Assembly (NCBI RefSeq): GCF_017875275.1
Contig: NZ_JAGGML010000001.1
Span: 3,803,001-3,867,000, forward strand
Length of the DNA: 64,000 bases
Direction of reading: 5' to 3'
Origin: Xanthobacter flavus
Lineage (GTDB): Bacteria > Pseudomonadota > Alphaproteobacteria > Rhizobiales > Xanthobacteraceae
Under the pieces are notes generated by a model. It made no database searches, was not told the origin of the DNA, and was given only the letters and a program-made list of their open reading frames with translations. The first letter of the stretch is position 1; each line of letters begins with the position of its first letter. This document shows positions 25,379 through 34,396 of the stretch, piece by piece. Position numbers and translations under genes: made by a program.

Positions 25379-26299
25379 ATGTTCAAAATGCTATCGGGTG
25401 TGCTTGCCTTGGGGCTCCTCGCGGCCGTGCCTGCGGTGCCGGCAGCCGCCCTGGACCTTCCCGGCCCGCTGGTGTCGAGCGAATGGCTCGCAGCCCACCA
25501 GGACGAGGTCCTCGTCCTCGACGTGCGCAATGACGACACCAGCTACAAGGAAGGCGGCCACCTCATCGGCGCGGTGCCTCTCGACTTCCGCAAGGCCCGT
25601 GGCACCACCACCGAACGCGGCGTGGAAATCACCGACATGAACCTCCCGCCCGAGGCGTTCTCGGCGCTCATGCGATCGGCCGGGGTGAACGACGACACCG
25701 CGGTCGTACTCACCCACCGGGGGCGGGGCCCGGACGATGCGGGTTATGCCGCCTACGTCTATTGGCAGCTCAAATATTATGGCCACGACAAGGTGGCCAT
25801 CCTCGACGGCGGGACGACAAAATGGGTGGCCGAGAACCGCGAGGTGTGGGGTGAGGACGAGGCGGCGCAGACCGGGAATTTCAAGGCCCGGCCTGCGCGG
25901 CGTGAATTCCTTGCCGACACGGCCCAGATGGAGGCGCTCCAGACGCGCAAGGATGCGGGCATTCTCGACGCACGGTTCTTCAGCTTCTATGTGGGCCTGG
26001 AGAAGCGCCCGAACATCGCGAAGGCGGGCCACATTCCCGGCGCGACCCTCTTTCCTTTCGATGCAAACTTCGCTGCGAACGGCACCTATCGCCTGAAGGA
26101 GGAGCTTGCCCGCGCCTATGCCGCCGTCGGCCTCGGCCCGCAGCAGGCGGTGGCGGCCTATTGCAACACGGCCCATGTCTCCGCCATATCGTGGTTCGTG
26201 ATGCACGAACTGCTCGGCTACCGGGACGTCATGCTCTATGACGGCTCCATGCTGGCCTGGAGCAAGCACGGCCTGCCGGTTGAGACGCAGCTCAGATAA
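25379..26299 (+). CDS. Exported tandem-rhodanese sulfurtransferase
   Basis: A 306-residue protein with a cleavable signal peptide (hydrophobic residues 4-22, cleavage after AAA near 24). Two rhodanese modules follow: about 30-150 (VLDVRNDDTSYKEGGHLIGA), which has no catalytic Cys in its loop, and about 170-300, whose active loop is AAYCNTAHVS with Cys near 262. It should act in the periplasm on thiosulfate or persulfides. GGGAG precedes the ATG; a second in-frame ATG is at 25364. It follows the ArsR-rhodanese gene by 50 bases. Confidence 0.88.
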   Translation: MFKMLSGVLALGLLAAVPAVPAAALDLPGPLVSSEWLAAHQDEVLVLDVRNDDTSYKEGGHLIGAVPLDFRKARGTTTERGVEITDMNLPPEAFSALMRSAGVNDDTAVVLTHRGRGPDDAGYAAYVYWQLKYYGHDKVAILDGGTTKWVAENREVWGEDEAAQTGNFKARPARREFLADTAQMEALQTRKDAGILDARFFSFYVGLEKRPNIAKAGHIPGATLFPFDANFAANGTYRLKEELARAYAAVGLGPQQAVAAYCNTAHVSAISWFVMHELLGYRDVMLYDGSMLAWSKHGLPVETQLR

Positions 26300-26485
26300 C
26301 GAGGCGGACGGAGCCGATACCCTCGGGGCTTTCCGACCTCTCCCTCGAACTGAAGCGACCCGCGGCAAAGCCCGTCGCGCCACGGCAACCTGACAAGCGC
26401 CGTATGACGCAGGTGCGCGCAGCGTATCGGGGCGAGGGCGCACGAGCCCTTGTGGGCGCCGGTCGGGTTCGTCAAGTTGAGAGCC

Positions 26486-27732
26486 ATGATGCCTGTTCCG
26501 GCTCAAGACAGCGATAAGCGCCCGTCGATTCCGAGAACCGTCTGGGCGCTCGGGTTCGTGAGCCTGTTCATGGATATCTCCTCGGAGATGATCCACGCGC
26601 TGCTGCCCCTCTTTCTCACCGCGACCCTCGGGGCCAGCGTGGCCGTGGTGGGCCTCATCGAGGGGGTGGGTGAATCCACCGCCGCCATCTTGAAGGTCTT
26701 TTCCGGCTACCTGTCCGACCGCATCGGCCGGCGCAAGCCGCTGATCCTCATCGGCTATGGGTTGGGCGCCGCGTCGAAGCCGTTCTTCGCCCTCGCTGGC
26801 GCACCGGCCATGGTGTTCGCCGCGCGCTTCGCCGACCGCATCGGCAAGGGGATCCGCGGCGCGCCGCGGGACGCGCTGGTGGCGGATGTCACGCCGCCCT
26901 CCATCCGCGGGCGCGCCTACGGGGTGCGCCAGGCGCTCGATACGGTCGGGGGGTTCCTCGGCCCGCTGCTCGCCATCGCGCTGATGGCGCTGTTCGCCGA
27001 CGACATGCGAACGGTATTCTGGTTCGCCCTCATCCCCGGCGCGCTCGCGGTGGCGTGCGTCATCCTGGGGGTCGAGGATCGCGCCATCGGGGAGGAGGGC
27101 GCCACCGGCCGTCCGCCGCCGGTGCGGCTCGCCAATCTCCGGCAGTTCGACGGCGCGTTCTGGGGCGTCGTCGCATCGGCGTGGTGTTCACCCTTGCGCG
27201 GTTCAGCGAAGCCTTCCTCGTGCTGAAGGCGCACGACGAGGGCCTGCCGCTGGCCCTCGCGCCGCTCGTTCTCGTGGCCATGAACGTCGTCTATTCGCCC
27301 GGCGCCTATCCCGCCGGCGCCTGGTCCGACCAGGCCTCGCCCACGCACCTGCTGCTGGTGGGGCTGGCGGTCCTCATCGGCGCGGACCTGATGCTGGCCT
27401 TCGCGCCGGGGCTGTGGGGCGCCTTTCTCGGCATCGCCTTGTGGGGGGCGCACATGGCGCTCACGCAGGGCCTGCTCGCCAAGCTGGTTGCCCAGCACGC
27501 GCCCGCGACGCTGCGGGGCTCCGCCTTCGGCCTGTTCAATCTCGCCACCGGCATCGCCATGTTGGTGGCGAGCGTCGTCGCGGGGGTGCTGTGGGAGCGG
27601 ATCGGCTCCGCCGCGACCTTTGCCGCAGGGGCCGGTTTCGCGGTCCTCGCAGCCCTGCTGGTGACGGTGTCCGCCCTGACGCGCCGGGCGGGGCGCGACG
27701 ACCCTTCTCCTGGCGGCGCGCACCTCCCCTGA
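26486..27732 (+). pseudogene. MFS transporter gene with a -1 frameshift
   Basis: Residues 1 to about 230 read in one frame (FMDISSEMIHALLPLFLTAT, GYLSDRIGRRKPLILIGYGL, ADRIGKGIRGAPRDALVAD) and the remainder in another (VVFTLARFSEAFLVLKAHDE onward to the stop at 27732). The switch lies at about 27173-27175, where one base appears to be missing between GTCGTCGC and ATCGGCGTG. Restoring it gives one transporter of about 415 residues. It is either a real pseudogene or a sequencing error. The substrate is unknown. Confidence 0.8.
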
Positions 27733-27798
27733 GACGCCCCGGCTCCAGGCCGGGCGCTGCCGCGATGGTGAACCGTCCCCGCGAAGGCGCGGACGGCT

Positions 27799-28863
27799 TT
27801 AGGTCCCGTGCCGGTGACGATGATGGAGATCGGGATAGTGCGGGTGCCGATGCGCCAGCGGCGCATGCCGGTGCCAGTGGGTGTGCGGCTCGCCGGGCTG
27901 CACCCCCGGTTCGTGCTCATGGCGGTGGTGTTCATCGTGGCCGTGCCGATGCTCGTGCTCCATCGCCTCATGGGCATGGGGGTGCTCGTGCCGCTCGGAC
28001 AGATGCAGCCAGAGGCCGACCGCCATCAGGCACCCGGCGACCACCAACTGCACCGAAATCGCCTCGCCGAGCATGACGACCGCGAGCACCGCGCCCACGA
28101 ACGGCGCGAGGGAGAAATAGGCCCCGGTCCGCGCCGCACCGAGATGGCGCAAGGCGAGGACGAACAGAGCAAGACTGACTCCGTAGCCCAGGAAGCCGAT
28201 GACGCCCGCCGCGAGGAGAGTGACGGCCGAGGGAAGGCCGGCGCCGCTGGCAAGAGCGATGAGCAGGTTGATGGCGCCCGCGACCAGCCCCTTCAACATG
28301 GCGATCTGGACCGGATCGGCGGATGAGAGCTTGCGCGTCAGGTTGTTGTCGATCCCCCAGCACAGGCAGGCGCTGGCGATCAGCAGGGCGCCCCATTGCA
28401 GGGAACCCCATTGCAAGGACATGCGCCCCTCCCACGACAGGAGGACGGCACCTGAGAGGATGGCGAAGGCACCGAGCAGGAGCCGCCGGTCCACGTTCTC
28501 GCGGAACACCAGCCAGGCGATGCCCATGGTGGCGAGGCTTTCCAGATTGAGCAGCAGCGAGGCCGACGCCGCGTCGGTGAGGGACAGGCCGAACATGAGC
28601 AGCAGAGGAGCAAGGAGGCCTCCGGCGACGATGACCAGGGCAAGCCAGGGCATGTCCGTCCGCCGCAGCGGCGCCTCGACGGCTGGCAGCCGCAAAGCGG
28701 TTCGGGACAGATGTACCGCGGCGAGGCCGAGGCCGGCTCCCAGATAGAGCAGGCCGGCCATCATCCAGGGATCGACGGAACCCAGAAGGTGTTTGGCGAA
28801 CGGCGTGCTTGCGCCGAACAGGCCCGCCGAGGCCAAGGCGAGAAGGATACCTGTTTGCATCAT
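27799..28863 (-). CDS. EamA/DMT-family exporter with His-rich C-terminal tail
   Basis: A 354-residue protein with ten hydrophobic segments in two EamA repeats (about residues 5-140 and 150-285). From about residue 290 it has a cytoplasmic tail very rich in histidine (HEHPHAHEAMEHEHRHGHDE and further HRH/HWH runs). The tail suggests binding of Ni, Co, Zn or Cu, so this is probably a metal or metallophore exporter or a metal-gated one. The direction of transport is not visible in the sequence. Confidence 0.85.
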   Translation of the reverse strand: MMQTGILLALASAGLFGASTPFAKHLLGSVDPWMMAGLLYLGAGLGLAAVHLSRTALRLPAVEAPLRRTDMPWLALVIVAGGLLAPLLLMFGLSLTDAASASLLLNLESLATMGIAWLVFRENVDRRLLLGAFAILSGAVLLSWEGRMSLQWGSLQWGALLIASACLCWGIDNNLTRKLSSADPVQIAMLKGLVAGAINLLIALASGAGLPSAVTLLAAGVIGFLGYGVSLALFVLALRHLGAARTGAYFSLAPFVGAVLAVVMLGEAISVQLVVAGCLMAVGLWLHLSERHEHPHAHEAMEHEHRHGHDEHHRHEHEPGVQPGEPHTHWHRHAPLAHRHPHYPDLHHRHRHGT

Positions 28864-28917
28864 TCCGACAGTCTCACCGATACCAGCCGACTTGGCCTGG
28901 GGGCGTCAACGTGCGTG

Positions 28918-30144
28918 ATGCCCCCAGGCGACCACTGGAACACGGACAATCCCCACCTCCACATATTGGTGCGGGGCCGGACCGACGATGGCCAGGATCT
29001 CGTCATCTCCCGCGACTACATCAAGGAGGGCATGCGCGCTCGTGCTCAGGAGCTGGTCACCCAGGAGCTGGGCCTGCGCACCGACCTCGACATCCACCAT
29101 GCCGTCGAGCGGCAGGTGGATGCGGAGGGCTGGACTCAGCTCGATCGCCAGTTGGTTCGCGACCAGCGCGAGGCCGGTGTCATCGACGTGGCCCGCGATG
29201 CCGACGGCGGGCCGGATGCCTTCCTGCCGATGAAGGTCGGCCGGCTGCGCAAGCTCGAGGCCCTCCGCCTCGCCGACGAGATCGGCCCCGGCCAATGGGT
29301 CATCGACGAGAAGGCTGAGGCGACGCTGCGCGCCCTCGGCGAACGCGGCGACATCATCAAGCGGATGCATCGGGCGCTCACCGCTCAGGGCATCGAGCGC
29401 GGCACGGCGAGCTATGTGCTCGCGGGAGAGAGCTTGGACGGTGCGATCATCGGTCGGCTTGTCGAACGTGGCCTTGATGACGAGCTCAAAGGCACAGCCT
29501 ACGCTGTGGTGGATGGCGTCGACGGGCGGACCCACCATATCCGACTGCCCGACCTCGATGCGTCCGGCGACGGCGCGGCCGGCTCCATCGTCGAACTCCG
29601 GAGGTTTGAGGATGGGCGGGGCCAGCCCCGTGTTGCCCTCGCGGTCCGCTCCGACCTCGACATCGACCGGCAGGTCACAGCTTCGGGCGCCACCTGGCTC
29701 GACCGGCAGGCGCTCAGCCGCGCGCCGGCATCGCTCTCCGAAGGCGGCTTCGGCGCCGAGGTGCGTGAGGCTATGGATCGCCGGGCCGACCACTTGGTCC
29801 GGGAGGGGCTGGCTGAGCGGCAGGGCCAGCGCGTCGCCTTCGCCCGTGACCTGATCGAGACGTTGCGCCGGCGAGAGGTGGAGGCACTGGGCGAGAAGCT
29901 CGCCGCCGAGACCGGGCAGCCATTCAACCGTGCCGGGACTGGAGAGTACGTCACCGGCACCTATCGCCAGCGCTTCGCCCTGGCCTCGGGGCGCTTCGCC
30001 ATGATCGACGACGGCCTCGGCTTCCAGCTCGTGCCGTGGACGCCCTCCCTCGAAAAGTAGCTCGGCAAACACATCTCAGGCGTCGCCCGGCCCGATGGCG
30101 GCATCGACTGGTCCTTCGGCCGCACGCGCGGCCTCGGCCTCTGA
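28918..30144 (+). pseudogene. Relaxase (DUF3363) gene: truncated start and internal stop
   Basis: The reading begins abruptly with DHWNTDNPHLHILVRGRTDD, which in intact relaxases of conjugative elements lies about 200-250 residues from the start, so the N-terminal catalytic part is missing. It continues through a DUF3363 region to a TAG at 30058-30060. The same frame then goes on with LGKHISGVARPDGGIDWSFG to a TGA at 30142-30144, the normal family ending, so the TAG is probably a CAG-to-TAG change. The TraG gene starts 26 bases later. Confidence 0.8.
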
Positions 30145-30169
30145 CCTCAAGCGCAAAAAGGACCGCCGC

Positions 30170-32149
30170 ATGTCCGCGACCAAGATCCTCTGGGGCCAGA
30201 TCCTCGCCGTCTTCGCCATCGTGCTGGCCACCACGTGGGGGGCGACGGAATATGTCGCCTGGCGGCTGGGCTTCCAGGACCGGCTCGGTCTGCCCTGGTT
30301 CGTGCTGGGGCACTGGCCCGTCTATCACCCGCCGGCCTTCTTCTGGTGGTGGTATTTCTACGACGCCTATGCGCCGGCCATCTTCACCGAGGGTGCGCTC
30401 ATTGCCGCCTCGGGCGGGTTCCTGTCCATCGCCGCCGCCATCGGCCTCTCCGTCTGGCGGGCGCGGGAGGCAAGGCGGGTCGAGACCTATGGGTCCGCCC
30501 GCTGGGCCGAGCCGGACGAGATCCGCTCAGCCGGTCTCCTCGGCCCCGATGGGGTGGTGCTCGGCCGCCATGGCGGGGACTATCTGCGCCATGATGGACC
30601 CGAGCATGTCCTGTGCTTCGCGCCCACCCGCTCCGGTAAAGGCGTCGGCCTCGTCGTGCCCTCTCTGCTGACCTGGCCCGGCTCGGCCATCGTCCATGAC
30701 ATCAAGGGCGAGAACTGGCAGCTCACCGCCGGCTTCCGCGCCCGGCATGGCTGCGTGCTGCCGTTCGACCCGACCAATGCCAAGTCCTCCGCCTACAACC
30801 CGCTGCTCGAGGTGCGCCGCGGTGAATGGGAAGTCCGCGACGTCCAGAACATCGCCGACATCCTCGTCGACCCCGAAGGCTCGCTGGAAAAGCGGAACCA
30901 TTGGGAAAAGACCAGCCACGCGCTGCTGGTCGGCGCCATCCTCCACGTGCTCTATGCCGAGAAGGACAAGACGCTCGCCGGCGTCGCCGCCTTCCTCTCC
31001 GATCCGAAGCGGCCGATCGAGACCACGCTCGACGCGATGATGAAGACCGCTCATCTGGGCGAGGCTGGCCCGCATCCCGTCATCGCCAGTGCCGCCCGCG
31101 AGCTGCTGAACAAATCCGACAATGAACGCTCCGGCGTGCTCTCCACCGCCATGTCATTCCTTGGCCTGTACCGTGATCCGGTGATCGCCGAGGTCACGCG
31201 GCGCTGCGACTGGCGGATAGCCGATATCGTCGGCGGGAAAGCGCCGACGACACTCTACCTCGTGGTGCCGCCCTCCGACATCAACCGCACCAAGCCGCTG
31301 ATCCGTCTCCTCCTCAACCAGATCGGCCGGCGCCTGACCGAGGACCTGAAGGCGAAGGTCGGACGCCATCGTCTGCTGCTCATGCTCGACGAATTCCCGG
31401 CGCTCGGCCGTCTGGACTTCTTTGAGTCTGCGCTCGCCTTCATGGCTGGCTATGGCCTCAAAGCCTTCCTCATCGCCCAGTCTCTGAACCAGATCGAGAA
31501 GGCTTATGGCCCGAACAACTCCATCCTCGACAACTGCCATGTCCGCGTGAGCTTCGCCACCAATGACGAGCGCACCGCAAAGCGCGTCTCCGACGCCCTC
31601 GGCACTGCGACGGAGATGAAGGCGATGAAGAACTATGCCGGGCACCGGCTCTCCCCCTGGCTCGGCCATCTCATGGTCTCGCGCTCAGAGACGGCGCGCC
31701 CGCTTCTGACGCCCGGCGAGGTGATGCAGCTTCCGCCTGCGGACGAGATCGTCATGGTCGCTGGCACGCCACCGATCCGGGCGAGGAAGGCTCGATATTA
31801 CGAGGATGAGCGGTTCAGGGAGCGGGTGCTGCACCCGCCGGAGCTCCAGGCCCCTCGCGATCGTCAGCCCGACGACTGGAGCGTCTTTCCGCTGCCGGTG
31901 CCGTCACAGCTCAACCTGATAGTCGAGGGAAGCGACGATGAGGACACCACGGGTTCAGAGCAGCGGCGCCAGCCGGAGCTGGCGCGGGTGGAGACGCTGG
32001 AGGCGCCTGCGCAACCCCGCAACGAGTTCGAGATCGATCTGCTCGATGAGACCGACGACGACGTGGCCCGGACCAGTCGCATGACCCGTCTCATGCAGGG
32101 CGTCGCGCGTCAGGTCGCGCTCGATCCCAACGACGGCTTGGAGCTATGA
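30170..32149 (+). CDS. traG: TraG/VirD4-type conjugative coupling ATPase
   Basis: A 659-residue type IV coupling protein linking relaxosome to secretion channel. Two or three N-terminal membrane segments lie at about residues 8-28, 54-78 and 80-96. Walker A is APTRSGKGVG at 151-160; Walker B is LLLMLDEFPALG near 400; the later ILDNCHVRVSFATNDE block is family-typical. AAGGA precedes the ATG. The gene is intact although its relaxase neighbour is broken and no trb genes follow, so it cannot support transfer by itself. Confidence 0.92.
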   Translation: MSATKILWGQILAVFAIVLATTWGATEYVAWRLGFQDRLGLPWFVLGHWPVYHPPAFFWWWYFYDAYAPAIFTEGALIAASGGFLSIAAAIGLSVWRAREARRVETYGSARWAEPDEIRSAGLLGPDGVVLGRHGGDYLRHDGPEHVLCFAPTRSGKGVGLVVPSLLTWPGSAIVHDIKGENWQLTAGFRARHGCVLPFDPTNAKSSAYNPLLEVRRGEWEVRDVQNIADILVDPEGSLEKRNHWEKTSHALLVGAILHVLYAEKDKTLAGVAAFLSDPKRPIETTLDAMMKTAHLGEAGPHPVIASAARELLNKSDNERSGVLSTAMSFLGLYRDPVIAEVTRRCDWRIADIVGGKAPTTLYLVVPPSDINRTKPLIRLLLNQIGRRLTEDLKAKVGRHRLLLMLDEFPALGRLDFFESALAFMAGYGLKAFLIAQSLNQIEKAYGPNNSILDNCHVRVSFATNDERTAKRVSDALGTATEMKAMKNYAGHRLSPWLGHLMVSRSETARPLLTPGEVMQLPPADEIVMVAGTPPIRARKARYYEDERFRERVLHPPELQAPRDRQPDDWSVFPLPVPSQLNLIVEGSDDEDTTGSEQRRQPELARVETLEAPAQPRNEFEIDLLDETDDDVARTSRMTRLMQGVARQVALDPNDGLEL

Positions 32150-32583
32150 CGGCGATGGCTCCACGCAAGAAGAAGGCGCAGATCTCGGTCTATCTCGATC
32201 CGGACGCCATGGCGTTGCTCGCAGATTATGCCGCGCGGCGCGACCAGCCTCAGTCCCTGATCGCCGAAGCCGCCATTGCATCGTTCCTGTCTCCCGACGC
32301 AGCCGAGCGGCGCGAGGCCGCGATCGCCAAGCGCCTGGATCAGCTGGACAGACGGATGACGCGGATGGAGCGCGACGTCGGCATCTCAGTCGAGACGCTG
32401 GCCGTGTTCATCCGCTTCTGGCTGGCCACCACGCCGGTATTGCCCGAGCCGGCGGCACAGGCGGCCAGGGCCAAGGCGGGGGAACGCTATGAGGCGTTTG
32501 TCGCGGCACTGGGACGGCGGCTCGCGAAGGGACCGAGATTGGCGCAGGAAATCACCGAAGACATCTCAGATTCGCGATCCTGA
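32146..32583 (+). CDS. CopG-like/ribbon-helix-helix protein of the transfer module
   Basis: A 145-residue protein coupled to traG by ATGA. Residues about 8-45 (KKAQISVYLDPDAMALLADY) have the ribbon-helix-helix pattern of CopG repressors, followed by a coiled-coil-like stretch (AIAKRLDQLDRRMTRMERDV) and a hydrophobic helix. In Rhizobiales conjugative elements a gene like this lies between traG and trbB. Here trbB is absent, so the module is cut just after it. Confidence 0.8.
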   Translation: MTAMAPRKKKAQISVYLDPDAMALLADYAARRDQPQSLIAEAAIASFLSPDAAERREAAIAKRLDQLDRRMTRMERDVGISVETLAVFIRFWLATTPVLPEPAAQAARAKAGERYEAFVAALGRRLAKGPRLAQEITEDISDSRS

Positions 32584-32656
32584 TGGTGAGCGCCGTGTCC
32601 CATCACAGAATGGCCTTCTCGGTCGATCGGCATCCGCCTGGCAACGGAGGGGGGTG

Positions 32657-34111
32657 TCAACGTGACTTCACCAGCGACCAGAAGCCGGATTTTCGGCCAT
32701 GGGCCTTTTCCAGACCGACGCGGTAGTCGCCATTGCGCCCCCAATCCTTGAGCATGCCGGCCTCCGCGTCTGCGCCGACGGCCAGTTCGTCGAGCTTGCC
32801 GAGGTAGCGCGCCGCATGCGGATAGGCCTTGGAGCGGGCACGGGCGAGGATGTCGTCGAGCAGCGCCCGGTACAGGATGGTGGCGGCCAGCGGATGATCT
32901 GCCGCCAGAGCGTCGGCGACCGGCGGCAACATGTCATACTGGCGGCCGTCCCATTTGCCCCGGCGCTCGACCACCAGCCTGGCGGCGAGATCGAGCCGCG
33001 GCCATTCCACCAGGAATGCGAGCGCGTTGTAGATGTGTTCAGAGGCCAGCGCGTGGGCGAAAGCCCGGTCGAGGGTGGCAAAATCCTCGAAATCCGGCAC
33101 GGCGGCAAGGTATTCGCGTAGGATGCCGGCATGAAGCGTGGCCTCGAACGCCGACCAGCGCAGCGCCTGCGCCTCGTCTTTCCGTCCGACCGCCTCCAAT
33201 ATCTTCGCCTCGAGGCCCGTGCGCTGCGAGAACGGGTCGGTGTCCGGTGCCAAGCCATCGGCGAGATCCTCGGCCGACAGATAGGGGAGGCCACGGGATG
33301 TGGGACGCCGGATCCAGTCAAGCGCCTCCTTTGTCCGGCCGGCCTCCAGCAGGCGCGTGGCCATGCCGATGGTGTCCTGAAGGTTCGGATGCTTCTTCGC
33401 CTCCAGGGCAATCAGCCCGTCGAGGTCGCCGAGGCTGTCGGCGATGATCTGCCGGATCTCGCGAACTTGCGAGGCGTTCGAGTAAAAGTGGCGATGCGCC
33501 GCCTTGGCGTCCTTCGCCTCCTCACCGCGCTGGCGGGCGGCGAGATCGGCATCCCAGGTGCGAAGCGCCTCTTTCGGCAGATGGTCCGCCACCACCTGCG
33601 CGACATCGGCCAGATAGCCATGGGAGCTGTTTCCCAACACGGCCATGACCCGTGCCGGCAGTTCAGCGGCGTCAGCCTGCGCAAGCTTGGGGGTCAGAGC
33701 GCCAGCGGCGGCGATGGCCTGATGATAGACGTCCTGGATGCGGCCGGACGAATCGTCGATCCGCTCGAACACGCTCTCATGCGTCGCGATGAAGCGCAGC
33801 AGGCGATCGAAGGCCATGGCGGGCGAGGCGTCTCCCAACGCATTCGCAATCACCGTGACCGTCGCGGCGAGATCATCGCGAAAGGCCCGCGCCTTGTCCC
33901 AGTCGATGAAGCCGCGCGCCTTCTCCAGCGCACCAAGACGCCGATCGACGATCCTGGCGATGGCGTCCGGACCTTTCTGCCCCGCCAGCGCCGCCGAGAC
34001 CAGCTTGCGGAACGCCGCGCTGCGCTCCGCTTCGTCCAGCACAAGCCGCGCCAGCTTTTCGGCACCCAGGGCCGTCAATGCCTCTATGGAAAGTGCTGGC
34101 TTTCGCGCCAT
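32657..34111 (-). CDS. DUF6880-like helical-repeat protein
   Basis: A 484-residue soluble protein, almost wholly alpha-helical, with MARKPALSIEALTALGAEKL at the start and GMATRLLEAGRTKEALDWIR in the middle. The latter reads like TPR/HEAT-type repeats. I recognise it as the DUF6880-type family, whose function is unknown. It is common in accessory regions of alphaproteobacteria. It converges on the CopG-like gene. Confidence 0.75.
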   Translation of the reverse strand: MARKPALSIEALTALGAEKLARLVLDEAERSAAFRKLVSAALAGQKGPDAIARIVDRRLGALEKARGFIDWDKARAFRDDLAATVTVIANALGDASPAMAFDRLLRFIATHESVFERIDDSSGRIQDVYHQAIAAAGALTPKLAQADAAELPARVMAVLGNSSHGYLADVAQVVADHLPKEALRTWDADLAARQRGEEAKDAKAAHRHFYSNASQVREIRQIIADSLGDLDGLIALEAKKHPNLQDTIGMATRLLEAGRTKEALDWIRRPTSRGLPYLSAEDLADGLAPDTDPFSQRTGLEAKILEAVGRKDEAQALRWSAFEATLHAGILREYLAAVPDFEDFATLDRAFAHALASEHIYNALAFLVEWPRLDLAARLVVERRGKWDGRQYDMLPPVADALAADHPLAATILYRALLDDILARARSKAYPHAARYLGKLDELAVGADAEAGMLKDWGRNGDYRVGLEKAHGRKSGFWSLVKSR

Positions 34112-34187
34112 GGCGAGGATTTCCGGCTGTGTTCGACCAGACGGATATGTCCTGATCTCCGCCGAATGTCGACGACTACCGGGTCGA

Positions 34188-34376
34188 ATGAATCCGCAAG
34201 CCTGGACGCATGACCGTGACGTGCTCGCGACCCATATTCTGGAACAGACCGGGTCCTACGAGCAGGCGAGCGACGCCATCAAGGACAGGCCGGACATGGT
34301 GGCCAAGCATTACGGCCGGTTCGTGCCGCAGGACAAGGCGGCCCTCTCCGCACCTATACTCAACAGGGTTGGGAAG
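34188..34376 (+). pseudogene. Site-specific recombinase-like C-terminal remnant
   Basis: The frame reads MNPQAWTHDRDVLATHILEQ, TGSYEQASDAIKDRPDMVAK and HYGRFVPQDKAALSAPILNR. This pattern (a family ending with HILEQTGSYEQAS and HYGRFLPQDKA) belongs to integrase/recombinase-like proteins of Rhizobiales. Only the tail is left; the catalytic region upstream is absent. It supports the view that 28.9-35 kb is decayed mobile DNA. Confidence 0.5.
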
Positions 34377-34396
34377 CGGCATAGGAAGCCCCCGCT

